Source: Zopfochytrium polystomum (taxonomy: Eukaryota; Chytridiomycota; Chytridiomycetes; Chytridiales; Chytridiaceae). Taken from it: a stretch of DNA of 64,000 nucleotides. Below, one piece after another: positions 32,880-44,114 of the stretch. Below the pieces are notes generated by a model. It was not told the origin of the DNA. It was given only the letters and a program-made list of their open reading frames with translations, and did not search any database. The stretch spans positions 1 to 64,000 of the forward strand of contig JAIVFJ010000154.1 in the NCBI GenBank assembly GCA_025765615.1, read 5' to 3'. The position numbers and the translations under genes are program-made. The stretch's first letter is position 1; each line of letters begins with the position of its first letter.

Positions 32880-33095
32880 GCATGGCCGGTAGGTCTTATG
32901 TTTGGACTCGATTTTGATGATCTGTTCGCGAAAACAGGTTTCCTACAAGGAGAATTTTCTGATCAGCTGTGGATATTTTGGGAGTGCCCTGCAGTGGAGG
33001 GTGAGTGAAAGGTCCATTCCATCCGTTAAGCCATTCGAAGAGAGCGGGTAGGAGGCGTACCGCACGCAAGTCGGGCATGTTTCGTGTTGGTTCAG
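32880..33095 (-). pseudogene. Degenerate partial duplicate of the adjacent membrane-protein gene
   Basis: On the minus strand this stretch reads TCFREQIIKIESKHK, nearly the same as TCFREQISKIESKHM in the membrane-protein gene at about 31.7 kb; the DNA shares the 15-mer TCGCGAAAACAGGTT at 31703-31717 and 32926-32940. Further upstream a second match, GTCGGGCAT, marks a MPD-starting segment in both. The copy lacks the hydrophobic helix that follows in the intact exon, so it looks like a tandem-duplication remnant. Confidence 0.55.
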
Positions 33096-33099
33096 TTTT

Positions 33100-33120
33100 C
33101 CCCCCCCCCCCCCCCCCCCC
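33100..33120 (+). repeat. C(21) homopolymer tract
   Basis: Twenty-one consecutive cytosines, an unusual homopolymer for eukaryotic DNA. The opposite strand is a G21 run that could form a quadruplex. It lies directly beside the degenerate exon copy. Confidence 0.9.
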
Positions 33121-33712
33121 ATCCTCACCTGTGAATTTGAGAAAGAGTTGCGTGGGTGCCTTTCTCTTGGACCCTGTCAAATTCCCACCCAGTCTGCCCT
33201 TCTGCTCCCGCAAATCCGCCCGGATCCACCGAAATCCGCTGAATAATTGTGGATACCTCCCAACCTGGTGGACTGTGTAGTATTGCACAGTCGAGACATT
33301 GTGTCAATCGCCAACCTCCAAGGCCTTTGCAATAAAAGTTGCCGACAGAGCTACTCTGAAGCAGGTCCCGCGGTTGGCACTGACAACAGGAAACTGGCCT
33401 GCTCGCCTGCATCCATTTCTATTTTTTTCTTTTGTGTTAGCTCGTGGTGCCCCCTTTGTTTTTTTCTCTGATTTGGCTCCACAACTTCTCCCCACAAGAG
33501 GAACAATGTTGGTGCACAACAAACCTCAACCAAGCGAAACGATTTGAGCCGCAGTCATGCCGACTGCAAAACGTTTAGCCAGAGACCTATTGGAAAATTT
33601 GAATTGAAAATAGCGGTTGCTTTATTTGACGAGATGCAGTTGATGATTTGAATGAGAAGGTGCAGGAAGTTACGAGGAGTTAAAAACGATTTAATCGTTG
33701 ATTGAGTAAATT

Positions 33713-34921
33713 TTAAAACGCAAGGGCGATCGCCAACACAATAGCCGCCAAATGCAACCAGACAAAATCGGAGGCGACCCTGGCAGCGGACAGGAGCACT
33801 GCGGTCGCAGTCGTGGTGGAAGTCGACGACGCCGCTTTGGCAGTCGTGTAGGACGCCTTTGTTGCAACCGACGTTCCTATCCAGTCGGCATCAGAGTAGG
33901 TGTAAGTGGACGGGTCCTTTTGAGTGGCGGTCGAGTCGACGTAGATAGTCACGGCGCCGATCATGCCCTGCGCGATGGTCGATCCCATGTTGGTCAGGCT
34001 GAGGATGCCGTACCCCGAGTACCCTTCCTTGGACGCAACCTGGTCGTCCGCCAGCTTGATAAAGTCCGTCCCAAGCGAATAGTACGGCAACGACGCGATC
34101 GAGTACACCGACGTCGCTGCCTCGTCGCCCGGGAACAGCTGGCCGATGTGCCGGAACTCGCCGCCGACGTAGGTGCCGTCGCTGCCGACGCTGCCGCCCG
34201 TGTGGACCGTCACGTGGATGTGCGGTGTGCGGCCGTTGTAGAACCCGGGGAAGATGGTAGTCATCTCGGCCACGCCGTTGTCGTCCGTCAGCACAAAGCC
34301 GCGGAGAAAGGTCAGCTCGTCCGTCAAGCACCCGCTCGCGCCGGGCCCGCTTCCGCTGCTGGTCCCGCCGTTGACGCAGCTGCCAACTTGCTGGTTGGTC
34401 GAGGGGCTGATTCCCGTGAACCCGGAGTAGTAACCCGTGGCGTTGCACGACCAGAACTCGACGGCGGCGTCGACGAGCGGGGAGCAGGAGGCAATGTCGA
34501 CGACGGACACGTCGAGAACGAGCGCGACGCCCGGTTGGTTCTCGGTCATGTTGGAGCGCTGTATGAGGCCGTTGATGTAGTAGGGCCCGCCAGTGGTTTC
34601 GGGGTCGACGACGCACGAGGCGCGACGGGCGAGGGCCGGGGCGAGGGTGGATGGGTCGGTGCCGAGAGAGAGGGCACGGCGCGCGAGCCGAGCGTGGGTG
34701 GCTTCGTCGCGGGCCGTGAGGGAGGCGTGGCAGGCGGCGGCGGCCTCGCGGCGGGCGAGGGCTTGCTCGCGGCGGAAGAGGGCAACGGCTTCGTCGCCGG
34801 CGTCGTGGGCGTGCTCGTCGTGGTCGTCGTCGTGGCCGGGGTGTGCAGCGGCCGGGCGCGAGGCGAGGCTTAGGAGGGCGACGAGGAGAACGGCGAGCTG
34901 GGTGTTGCGGGGGAAGAGCAT
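33713..34921 (-). CDS. Secreted, GPI-anchored-type intradiol ring-cleavage dioxygenase-like protein, copy A
   Basis: Intact single-exon frame of 402 residues. Intradiol dioxygenases split catechol rings between the hydroxyls with non-haem Fe(III) held by two Tyr and two His. A signal peptide (LAVLLVALLSLASRPAAA) is followed by a His/Asp-rich stretch HPGHDDDHDEHAHD, an R/A-rich pro-region, then the core: CVVDPETTGGPYYINGL (first Tyr), FWSCNATGYYSGFTGIS, FLRGFVLTDDNGVAEM, and FPGFYNGRTPHIHVTVH (second Tyr and both His). The C-terminal serine/threonine-rich segment ends in a hydrophobic helix (WLHLAAIVLAIALAF), as in GPI-anchored proteins. Fungal extracellular members of this type act on lignin- or plant-derived catechols, or are of unknown role. 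It is divergent from copy B. Confidence 0.87.
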   Translation of the reverse strand: MLFPRNTQLAVLLVALLSLASRPAAAHPGHDDDHDEHAHDAGDEAVALFRREQALARREAAAACHASLTARDEATHARLARRALSLGTDPSTLAPALARRASCVVDPETTGGPYYINGLIQRSNMTENQPGVALVLDVSVVDIASCSPLVDAAVEFWSCNATGYYSGFTGISPSTNQQVGSCVNGGTSSGSGPGASGCLTDELTFLRGFVLTDDNGVAEMTTIFPGFYNGRTPHIHVTVHTGGSVGSDGTYVGGEFRHIGQLFPGDEAATSVYSIASLPYYSLGTDFIKLADDQVASKEGYSGYGILSLTNMGSTIAQGMIGAVTIYVDSTATQKDPSTYTYSDADWIGTSVATKASYTTAKAASSTSTTTATAVLLSAARVASDFVWLHLAAIVLAIALAF

Positions 34922-35164
34922 GTCTCGTGCGGAAGTTGTGGGTCACCTGGGGTTTCTTTTTCCTTTTTTTTTCCCCCCCTCTCTTTTTTTTCTTCTGAGG
35001 GAGCTTTTTCAGTGCGGTGGGCAAGAAGAGCGAGAGGTGGCATCTTTATACACTTGCTGTATGTAGAGAATGTACAAAGTGTTCTGGCGGAGGAGGCTGT
35101 GTGTGCGTGTTTGTTTGGAATCCGCCTGTGTCGGCGGCCCACCCTTGGCTCCTCGCCACGTGGC

Positions 35165-35261
<97 letters not shown>

Positions 35262-36075
35262 AGTGAGAGAGTGAGAGAGGAGAGAAAAAGTCTTGGCTCC
35301 GTCCCCGGGCGGCACGAAAACCAGCATGCATCATCCTCATTAATTGGCCAAAAAGGCAGATGTCCGAGTTTGTGTGTTGGTGGCGGGTTGTCCGCTAGTC
35401 CTTGCCCCTTCCCGATCGTGTGCCTGCAAGACGAGGGGAGCGATTCGCTTCATTCCAATGCAATGCAAGCGAAAAAATACGGGACGGAGCTGGTTGTGAA
35501 ATCAATTCAACGGCCTTCACGCGCCGTCCAAGCAAGCAAGCAGGTGGTGCCGTCGAGACAAGCATCGGCGACAGATCTTGGCAAATCGGATTACAAGCGC
35601 AAGACAATACCGAGAGACAGACAGAGAGAGAAGAGATTCTCAGAGAGAGAGAGAGACAGAAGAAACCACACCACACGCAAGCTCTTGGCAATTACCCCAA
35701 TTTGACCTGACCGGCACAGCCAGCTCGCGGAAAGATTTGGCCGAAAACTCAAAACCTGTCTCGTCCTTGTTCCCGGTGCGAACCGGATGCCGTAAGCGAA
35801 CCCAGCAAAATATTTCCAAAAAATCCAATGACGCTTTTTTTGGTTGGAAAACGTGCCAAGACCTTCCCCAAACCAATTGAAAATCAATCCGTGTTCTTGG
35901 CAATCAGAAGGAAAGAGACAGAGAGAGAGAGAGGGAGAGGATAAGTAAAGAACTGGCTCATATAAAGCCTTGCTCTGCCTCCCTCCATTCCAGACTCTTC
36001 ATCGAGTCCGCTCTTCTCTAAAACCTTCGTCCGTACCCTCCTTCCGCCGTTATTTGAAACAAAATCTCTGCTACC
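34922..36075. promoter_or_regulatory. Divergent promoter region between dioxygenase copies A and B
   Basis: Contains a long compound microsatellite (35166-35280), a palindromic GCCACGTGGC at 35155-35164, and smaller GA tracts near 35620-35665 and 35909-35940. No gene is seen. TATA-like TATAAAG lies at 35961-35967 about 110 bases before the copy B ATG. Confidence 0.5.
35166..35280. repeat. Compound (GA)n-(GT)n microsatellite
   Basis: About 29 GA units pass without a break into about 16 GT units, then GA/GAGT. It is the longest and purest microsatellite of the window. Confidence 0.95.
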
Positions 36076-37360
36076 ATGCGACTCTCCCGCAACGCCCACC
36101 TCGCCCTCCTTGCCGCTGCGATCCTCCTAGGCCTCGCCTCGCGCCCGGCCGCTGCACACCCCGGCCACGACGACGACCACGACGAGCACGCCCACGACGC
36201 CGGCGACGAAGCCGTCGCCCTCTTCCGCCGCGAGCAAGCCCTCGCCCGCCGGGAGGCCGCCGCCGCCTGCCACGCCTCCCTCACGGCCCGCGACGAAGCC
36301 ACCCACGCTCGGCCTCGCGCGCCGTGCTCTCTCCCTCGGCGCCGACCCCTCCACCCTCGCCCCGGCCCTGGCCCGTCGCGCCTCGTGCGTCGTCGATCCC
36401 GAAACCACCGGCGGCCCATACTACGTTAACGGCCTGATTCAGCGCTCCAACATGACCGAGAACCAGCCGGGCGTTCGCGCTCGTCCTCGACTGTGTCCGT
36501 CGTCGACATTGCCTCCTGCTCCCCGCTCGTCGACGCCGCCGTCGAGTTCTGGTCGTGCAACGCCACGGGTTACTACTCAGGGCTTCACGGGGATCAGCCC
36601 GCGCACGGGGCAGCAGGTCGGCAGCTGCGTCAACGGCGGGACCAGCAGCGGCAGCGGACCGGGCGCGAGTGGGTGCATGACGGACGAGCTGACGTTCCTC
36701 CGCGGGTTCGTGCTGACCGACAGCAACGGGTTAGCCGAGATGACTACCGTCTTCCCCGGGTTCTACAACGGCCGCACCCCGCACATCCACGTGACGGTCC
36801 ACACGGGGGGCAGCGTGGGGAGCGACGGGACGTACGTTGGCGGCGCGTTCCGGCACATCGGCCAGCTGTTCCCGGGCGACGAGGCAGCGACGTCGGTGTA
36901 CTCGATCGCGTCGTCGCCGTACTACTCGCTGGGGACGGACTTTATCAAGCTGGCGGACGACGGCATCGCCTCGGGCAACGGGTACTCGGGACACGGCGTG
37001 CTCAGCCTGACCAACGTGGGCTCGACCGTCGCGCAGGGGTTGATTGGCGCCGTGACGATTTACGTCGACTCGACCGCCACCCAGAGCGACCCGTCGACGT
37101 ACACGTACTCGGGCGCAAAGTGGATTGGGACTGAGGTGGCCACCGCTGCGACCGCCGCGACCGTCAAGTCGGCGACGGCTGCGGCGTCGGGAGCGTCGAC
37201 GGCCACGGCGTCGAGCGGAGCGGCGGCCTCGTCGTCGAAGACGTCGTCGTCGTCCGCTTCGACGTCCGCCATCGCGTCCGCCGCCAAGATGCTGCCGTCC
37301 AACTCTGCGTGGATGCAGCTGTTCGCGGCTGCTTCTTTGGTCGTTGCTCTGCTGCATTAG
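36076..37360 (+). pseudogene. Intradiol dioxygenase-like paralogue, copy B, frame broken at four points
   Basis: N-terminal 240 bases are nearly identical in DNA to copy A (signal peptide, HPGHDDDHDEHAHD stretch, FRREQALARREAA). Four single extra bases follow, at 36313-36314, 36474-36475, 36492 and 36580-36582, each judged by alignment to copy A. If each is skipped the full core is present: GGPYYVNGLIQRSNM, SCNATGYYS, FLRGFVLTDSNG, FPGFYNGRTPHIHVTVH with both iron His, and a C-terminal hydrophobic tail (WMQLFAAASLVVALLH). All iron ligands are thus kept, which argues either for sequencing insertions or for very recent loss. As given, the frame is disrupted, so it is entered as a pseudogene. 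It points towards copy C. Confidence 0.7.
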
Positions 37361-38331
37361 CATGGAGAAGAGGGGAGATGTGTTTTATTCGAAACTTTTT
37401 CTTGCGCCTTACTTGCAACGATTCCTCTTCTACCCGTTCCAATATACAATTTGTACTCGCCGCATTGACGTTGAAACGCTTTTTGATTTCTCCCTCATAT
37501 TCTTTGGACTCAAGCCCGCACGCACTCATACAACCATCACTGTTAAGATCATCAAATTATTCTTTTTGAGGACAGCCAGCCACCGGCAGTGGAAGTACCG
37601 TGAGCGGCGGCACTGGCGGAAGTCAGCCGGTGGAAGTAAAGGTGATCCCGGCAGCAGTGATCGCGGCCAATGCCACTTGGTCGCCGATGCTTTCCATCAC
37701 ATCGAAGTCAATGACACACCCCACGCCGAGGTGGAGCTTCGATAGGGAGTGGTAAAGGTGCCGCTCGATTTCGAGGCTTGTTTCAAGGTCGCTGTTTTCT
37801 CCGTATAATACTTTGCTGCTTCTTGCCACTCGTTTTAGATCTTGCTAGCGCAGCCAGTGCAATACCAGTAGTTCCCATAACAGCCCCACTGCTGGCTGCG
37901 CGCTCTTAGGAAGTTCTCACATTTTGCAAGGTTTTTGTTGTTGCAACGGTTAGCTGTTTGGCGGGAGGAAAGGAAGCTGAAGGTGACGAGGACCCCCGCA
38001 GCCACTCCCCGTCGCGTTCCAGCTGTTTTGTCTGTTCATGAAGTGGCCCCGACAAGGAAGAATAATATGAAAATATAATCTGGTTATACGTCATCCTTGT
38101 CGTTGGAGCCTGGTCGATAATCTTTTCCTGGTCGACTTTCGGTCTCGAAGTAAGAGAAGCTTCGCTGTTTGTTTTACATTCTAGCGTGAATCTGCGCGGA
38201 AACAAAAAATGCATAGGAGGGTAATTCTATTGCCGGGTTTGATAAAGTAACGATGATGTCTGATACGGCCATAAAAAATGCGTCAAAATCGAAGCAACAA
38301 GGAAACAGAATCTATATCTTTCGTGGCTGCT
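37361..38331. other. Intergenic between convergent dioxygenase copies B and C
   Basis: No gene is supported. Around 37577-37745 a plus-strand frame reads as a G/S-rich tail and ends at a stop at 37743, which might be a lone exon or a leftover; there is no motif. AT content is high from 38030 to 38330. Confidence 0.4.
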
Positions 38332-39681
38332 TTACGTATAGATGGGCAGTGCTGCAGAGGCCGCCAAGCCACATGACGCGATCAACAGCGTTAACCATCC
38401 CGAGGAGGCAGTACTCACTGCAGACCCGGACGTTGAGTTGCGGTTTGTAGCCGACGACGACGCCGAGGACGACGTCGCCGTCAACCTCCCAGTCGCAACC
38501 TCCGTGCCGATCCACGACGCGCGCGAGTCGTACCGGTTCGCAGACGGATCCGACATGTTGGCTTTGGTATCGACAAAGACAGTCACCGCGCCAATCAGCC
38601 CGCCGCCGACGCTCGCGGCGGCGCCGCCCAGCCGCGTCAAGTTCAGCACGCCGCGGTGCAGCGAGTCGCCCGCCGCGAACGCGTCGTCGGCCAGCCTTAC
38701 AAACGCGGCGGCCTTCGCGCGCGCGTAGTACGGCGACCCTACGAGCGCGTAGACCGCCGTCGCGGCGTCGTCGCCCGGGTACAGCTGCCCGACGTGTCGT
38801 AGGCCGCCGCCGACGTACGTCCCGTCGCGGCCCACGCTGCCCCCCGTGTGCACCGTCACGTGGATGTGCGGCGTGCGGCCGGTGTAGAAACCGGGGAAGA
38901 CGGTCGCCATCTCGGCTACCCCGCTGCTGTCCGTCAGCACGAATCCGCGCAGGAACGTAAGTTCGTCGGTCATGCAGGCGTCGCCGGAGTCGTCACCGGC
39001 GGGGTTCGGGGTCAGGCAGGGGAGGGTGTAAGTGCTGGTGTCCGGGCTGACGCCGGTGAAGCCAGGAGTAGTAGCCGGTGGCGTTGCAGGACCAGAGCTC
39101 GACGGCGGCGGCGGGCAGCGGCGCGCAGGTCGCAATGTCGACGACGGACACGTCGAGGATGAGCGGGACGCCCGGCTGGGTTTCGGTCATGTTGGAGCGG
39201 TGGATAAAGTTGTGAATGTAGTAAGGCCCGCCGGTGACTTCGGGGTCGGCGACGCAGGTGGCGGGGCGGCCACTGCGGCTTCGGCGGCGGCGGCGGAGTT
39301 GGGGTCGGAATCGGGGTCTGTGCCGTCGGCGAGGGGGAGGAACGAACGCCGTGCGAGGCGGGATACGACGAAAGGGTCGGCCCCGAGCGATGCGGCGCGG
39401 CGAGCGAGGCGGGCGTTCGTTTCGGCATAGAACGATCCGCGCTCGTCGGTGGTTGAAAGCAGCGCGTGGCAGGCGGACGCAGCGTCTCTCCGCGCCAGGG
39501 CGGCGTGCTCATCGTCGTGATCTCCGCCGGGCCCGTGGTGGCTCGGATGAGCGTGCGTCGGCCGCACGAGGAGGCCGAGGTCGATACTGGCCGCCGCCAA
39601 GAGCAGGAGCAGGAGGGAGACGGCGAGGACTGTGGTGACCGACTTGTGCCGCGACGACGGACGACGACGAGAGGAGGCCAC
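38332..39681 (-). pseudogene. Intradiol dioxygenase-like paralogue, copy C, frame broken
   Basis: The most divergent copy. Start ATG at 39679-39681 gives a signal peptide (VLAVSLLLLLLAAASIDLG) and a short His-rich stretch HPSHHGPGGDHDDEHA. Between about 39330 and 39245 the frame changes by two (two extra bases or one missing) into CVADPEVTGGPYYIHNFIHRSNM. One extra base near 39064 then breaks GYYS from GFTGVSPDT, at the same alignment column as the last break of copy B. The rest is open: FLRGFVLTDSSG, FPGFYTGRTPHIHVTVH with both His, and a C-terminal hydrophobic tail. Iron ligands are intact. As for copy B, an error-free sequence might show a working gene. Confidence 0.7.
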
Positions 39682-40501
39682 CAGCGGTCGAGAATCGACG
39701 AGGAGGTCTCCGCGCAGGTGTGGGATGCATGATGAGTGTGCCGGGGCACGGCAACTATGTCACACGCGGTGGTACGTGGTACGGCAAACGTCGACGACGA
39801 CGACTGCGACGAGGATGATTGATTGATGATCGAGCGTGTCTTTCCGGTTCCGCCAACAATCAACAGTCACGCTCGTCACAAAGCTGACGGCGATACGAAA
39901 ACAGGCGGATGTCCGGAGGCCACGTTGAGGAAACGAGAACAAACAAGAAGGGAAAAAAAAATTAGAAAACAAACACAACGGAATAAAAATTTACCGTCTT
40001 TCAAATCCTGTTTTTGGCCCGTGCCAAGAAGTGTGCACCAGAAAGGGAAGCGCCCACGCAGTGACGCGCCGTCCAATCACCGGCCCTCTTTGTTTTGTCG
40101 ACCGCCGAGACAAGAAGAGTAGACGCAAAGCGGCCCAATTTGCTGCTGCTGCTGCTGCTGCTGCTGCCGCTGATGGTGGGAGGGCTCAGTGCCGGCAAGA
40201 GATGATACAGGATTGGGGGCGGGCACACAGGCGACTTTGCATTTTGAGTGGGCCACTTTAAGACCGCGATCGGCCGTCCCGCAGCACTTATCCCCGGACC
40301 ACGGAGGGAGGACAGCACGTGGAGGGAGGGGGCTTCAGAGTTGCTGTCAAGTTAAGCTGCAACACCCGCCGCAGGAGTGGCGCGGCGGTTTCCTGGGAAC
40401 CGCGATTGCGATGTGCGGGAGACGTTTCGGTGGTAGGGAAGGACGGAACATTCGCCAGAAATAAGAAAAAGAGAGAAAAAAAAAGTTCTTTTTCGTCCGA
40501 A
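39682..40501. other. Intergenic with (CTG)n
   Basis: Promoter side of dioxygenase copy C and of the Hop1 gene. A (CTG)8-type repeat lies at about 40140-40168. No gene is seen. Confidence 0.5.
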
Positions 40502-43500
40502 ATGGCGAACACAGTCCAGCTTCAGGTGGGTGGCTGTCATGGAAACACGCCACGTCGTCTTGGTCGCTGTTGCCGTCAACACTCTCCCGCCGTCCCGCAG
40601 TTCCACCCTCCCAACGCCAGCGCGCGCCTCCTGCCCATAAACAACCCTTGTCTCCACCCGCAGCAATTTCCTTTGCACCTTTTCTCCCGATAATAGGATC
40701 ATCTTGAAGAAATGCTTTCTGTCACTCGTATTAAGAACTTACATCGTGTGCCCCATCTCTCAATCAGCAGTGCAGTCGTGGGTAGTGATCCAAGATGACC
40801 TGCGCCACCTCACTTTGAGGATGGATCCTCTAAAATCAACAAATGCCTCTTCCCGAAAACACATTCTGATGACTCTCGTTCGAACAATAGCGCACGGTCG
40901 TCCTTCAACCTACCAAAACTGAGTCACTTGTCCTTGTCAAGAATATGATGACGGCCGCTATCTCGGCGATCACGTACTTGCGTGGCCTGTTCCCCGAGGA
41001 AAACTTCAAAGACACACAGATCCACGCTATGCCCCTCAAGACGATCAGGCGAAACGTTTCGTCAGAGGCAAACCAACTGCTGGACTGGCTGGTAAGCCCG
41101 ACATCGATGACGTGGCTTCCCCCTTTTTACGCTCCTCCGCTAATCATCGCAACCAGGAGCGAGGATGCTGGGATGCTTTAGAGAGGCGTTACGTGAGCAT
41201 TCGATTGGCCATGATTGACGACTCACACGCTTGCGCCAGCTGAAAACTCTCATATTTGGAATCTACTTGGACCCAACGAAGCCCGATGAGTTGTGCGTTT
41301 CGCGAACCAACAGTGCGTGATTTAAACTCACCATTATGTTTTATGCCGCCCAGAGTGGAATCATATTCGTTCGGATTCTCGTATCCAGACAACAACCAGT
41401 GGTGCATTACTCTCGGTGCAGCGGAAAAAGAGACCTTCAAAATGAAGACGAAAAAAGAAATTATGATGGCTACATCGGATATGCTCCGTCGACTTCTTGT
41501 CTTAACGCAAACTTTGCGAGTGAGTCTTAACAATATTCAGCTTTTTTCGTCTTACGTTATCCTTTTAGCCCTTACCAGGTACGTTCTTTACCCCACCCAC
41601 CTCCCCCCCTTCCCCGCTGTCGAAGCCAGCGATTGAATATTGCTTTTTGGTAGAAAACTCTCACGTTACAATGCGATTTTATTATTATGGTAACCACTCA
41701 TTGTTTGTGAACGAGGCGTTTTCATATATTCTTGGTTAATTATTATTATTTGCATAGATGAAGTCACACCAATGGACTACGAGCCGCCTGAATTCACGCG
41801 AGGAATCGATCCCAAAAAGTTTCGCTTCATTGAAAAACCGGAACGGATTACATTGGGCCAGATCGAAACTCCTTACCACGGGTATGAGTGATCTTTAATC
41901 TCCAGTTTCAAACTAACAAATGCTTCTGCTATAGCCTCAATTTAAATATTTTGACGGCCGCCGACTCGATCCAACCCTCCGATGAAGATCTCACTGAGGC
42001 AGAAATGTTGCAACACTATGATCCTCCTGTCGCAACGGAACCAATAAAGACGCACTCTCGCAGCGATAAGGCCATTCGGGTGGAAGAAAAAACCGCAGCG
42101 GACAACGGCGGTGATTTCTCGATGAGTGGTGCTGAAAGTTCAAGTGACTCAGAAGGTGATCGTGGGCCTACTCGACCACAGACTCGATCAAAGCAATCGA
42201 ACAATTTGACCCAAGGAAGATTACAGGAGGATCCTGTCCGCTCAGATCCTTCATTGCAGACAACTTCAGCTGACTTGGATTCGGCGGGCAAGCAGCGTGC
42301 GAAATCACTGCAGCGCGAGCCTCGAGTTATCGAACCTGACAACGTCGACTCTGATTTTGAAAAGGCGTCAATCCGGACTGCAGCAGGCACCGCCACTGGA
42401 GACAGACTCTCGTCACAATCGAGTCCGCCGCAAATGCCAGAAAGTCTTGCTGGAAATATTTCTCAACTATCTTGTTTGACGGGAGTTTTAGAGGCATTAC
42501 ATTTGAAGGCGCAGCAGAAGGGGGCGGCGGGAGAACCCTTCGAGTGCCCTTGCGGCTTTAATGAGGTGACAGTCCTGCCAACCTCAAACTTCAATAAGAC
42601 ATAACAGGTTTCTCCTCATCTTCCAGATGGACGGTTCTTCCGTGAAGTGCATACGATGCAAGAACACGGCCCACGCCATATGTTTTGGTTACAGCGAGCA
42701 AAATAATCCCCACCTTCTGCACATTTGCTACACCTGCATCAACGACGTGGTTTCTGCAAAAGTTTACACGATGGAAGACGTTGCTGAGGTTGCCTTGGTG
42801 CGAAGAGGAATATCGATCGCTTGGGATGAAGGAGTGAAAAACATTCGGCACTTCTCAAAGCGCCTCGGTAATTCCAACTCTGTGACCTCCTGTTGTTGAT
42901 ATCTGATCGTGAACAGGAGTTGAGACGACGGTCGGAAAGCAAGTAGTCCAGAAGCTCATAAAATATCACATGGTAACGACCCAACGCCGCGGCCGATCGA
43001 ATGCTTTTATCTACGAGACGCAAAAGGATCAAAAAGGATTGGAGGCGCGGCAGCGATGGATGAGCACCATCGCGGTTCCTTGCGCGAGACCGGACTTACT
43101 CCCGGCGATTGAGCAAATGAAAAGGGACATTATGAGGGCGAACGGAATCACGAATTTCGGAACCACAGTTCCCCTGCAAACGTCAACTCAGGAGCGGCAA
43201 TCGAATGAAAAGATTGAGTCCGTTAGAAAACTGGGTCCAGAGCCTGGCCACCGGGCCACCACGGAGAACGAAGGCCCGAAATCCGGGCCTGATTGCACCG
43301 TGAATGACGTCGACATGATGGAAACCAACGATGGACCTTCCGCGACGCAGAATGCTTCTGTCAAATCTAATCGGAGGAATTCGTCGGTTTCACTGGATCC
43401 AATCCTGACGCAAGAGTCAGCAGTGGTCCAATCATCCAGCCATCGTCTACGCCGGCCAGAAACAACAACCACCATTTTTGTTCCGGATAGCGACCCCATT

Positions 43501-44114
43501 TCCCACGATGGTGAATCACTATTAGAAGCGACGGGACAGCCCAATGTTGCCGAACCAGATCCAGATTCTATCCGTGAAAGTTCCCCGGATCTGCTTAATA
43601 TGAGCGTCAACGCCTCAATTCGTCAAGCTGCAAAGACCTCAACTCAGCCTGTTTCACAACTTCCGCAGACCCAGATAGATGAGCAAGATAATCAGCAGAA
43701 CATTCAACTTCAAGGCGCTGGAGGCAATAATTTGGGGTCTGAGAGTCAAAAACCGAGGGAAAAATTTTTGGGAAAGGTAGGCTTTAAACGACAAGGCAGT
43801 GTATAAAACGACTCCTCTTGCAGTTCAAAACCCCAAGGATTGCGCAAACCGAATTTGCAGGTTTTGCCAGCTCACAAGTCACTTCGTACAATCCTCCGCC
43901 GCCATCTTCCACGCACAGCCACGGAACAAAGAGGTCTCGAAACGGTCGCCCCCAGGAGGAGCTTGAGACTAATGATGACCAAGACGACAACATGACGGTA
44001 ATGAGCTCTCAGCGAACGACGATGGATATACCTGCCGCAGGGGCCGACCACGCTCAACTGTTTGCACTTTCACAAGCAGGCGAACTGGCAAATGGTGGTG
44101 GAGCAGGTCCCTAA
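40502..44114 (+). CDS. HOP1: Meiotic chromosome-axis protein Hop1 (HORMA domain, zinc finger, winged helix)
   Basis: Hop1/HORMAD proteins build the meiotic chromosome axis and steer Spo11 breaks to inter-homologue repair. The chain of short exons is clear. HORMA: SLVLVKNMMTAAISAITYLRGLFPEE, NQLLDWL, ERGCWDALERRY, LKTLIFGIYLDPTKPDE, ESYSFGFSYPDNNQW, ATSDMLRRLLVLTQTLR, then VTMRFYYYDEVTPMDYEPPEF. Central zinc finger: FECPCGFNE, VKCIRCKNTAHAICFGYS and LLHICYTC. A winged-helix follows (HFSKRLGVETTVGKQVVQKLIKYHMV..FIYET), the three-part layout known for fungal and plant-type Hop1. The tail is long and acidic/S-rich with possible closure-motif function, through a last intron to stop 44112-44114. 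The start (MANTVQLQ at 40502) with a long first intron to about 40920 is the least sure part. No frameshift is needed. Confidence 0.9.

Larger units (their letters stand above)
31996..33712. other. Gene-poor 1.7 kb holding a decayed exon copy and a poly-C tract
   Basis: Apart from the pseudo-exon at about 32880-33095 and the poly-C run, no gene could be supported. Short frames between 32.1 and 32.7 kb carry no motif. Confidence 0.45.

Noticed and set aside
33752..34873. 373-codon plus-strand frame opposite dioxygenase A
   Set aside because: Arg/Gly/Val-rich antisense frame of the well-supported dioxygenase.
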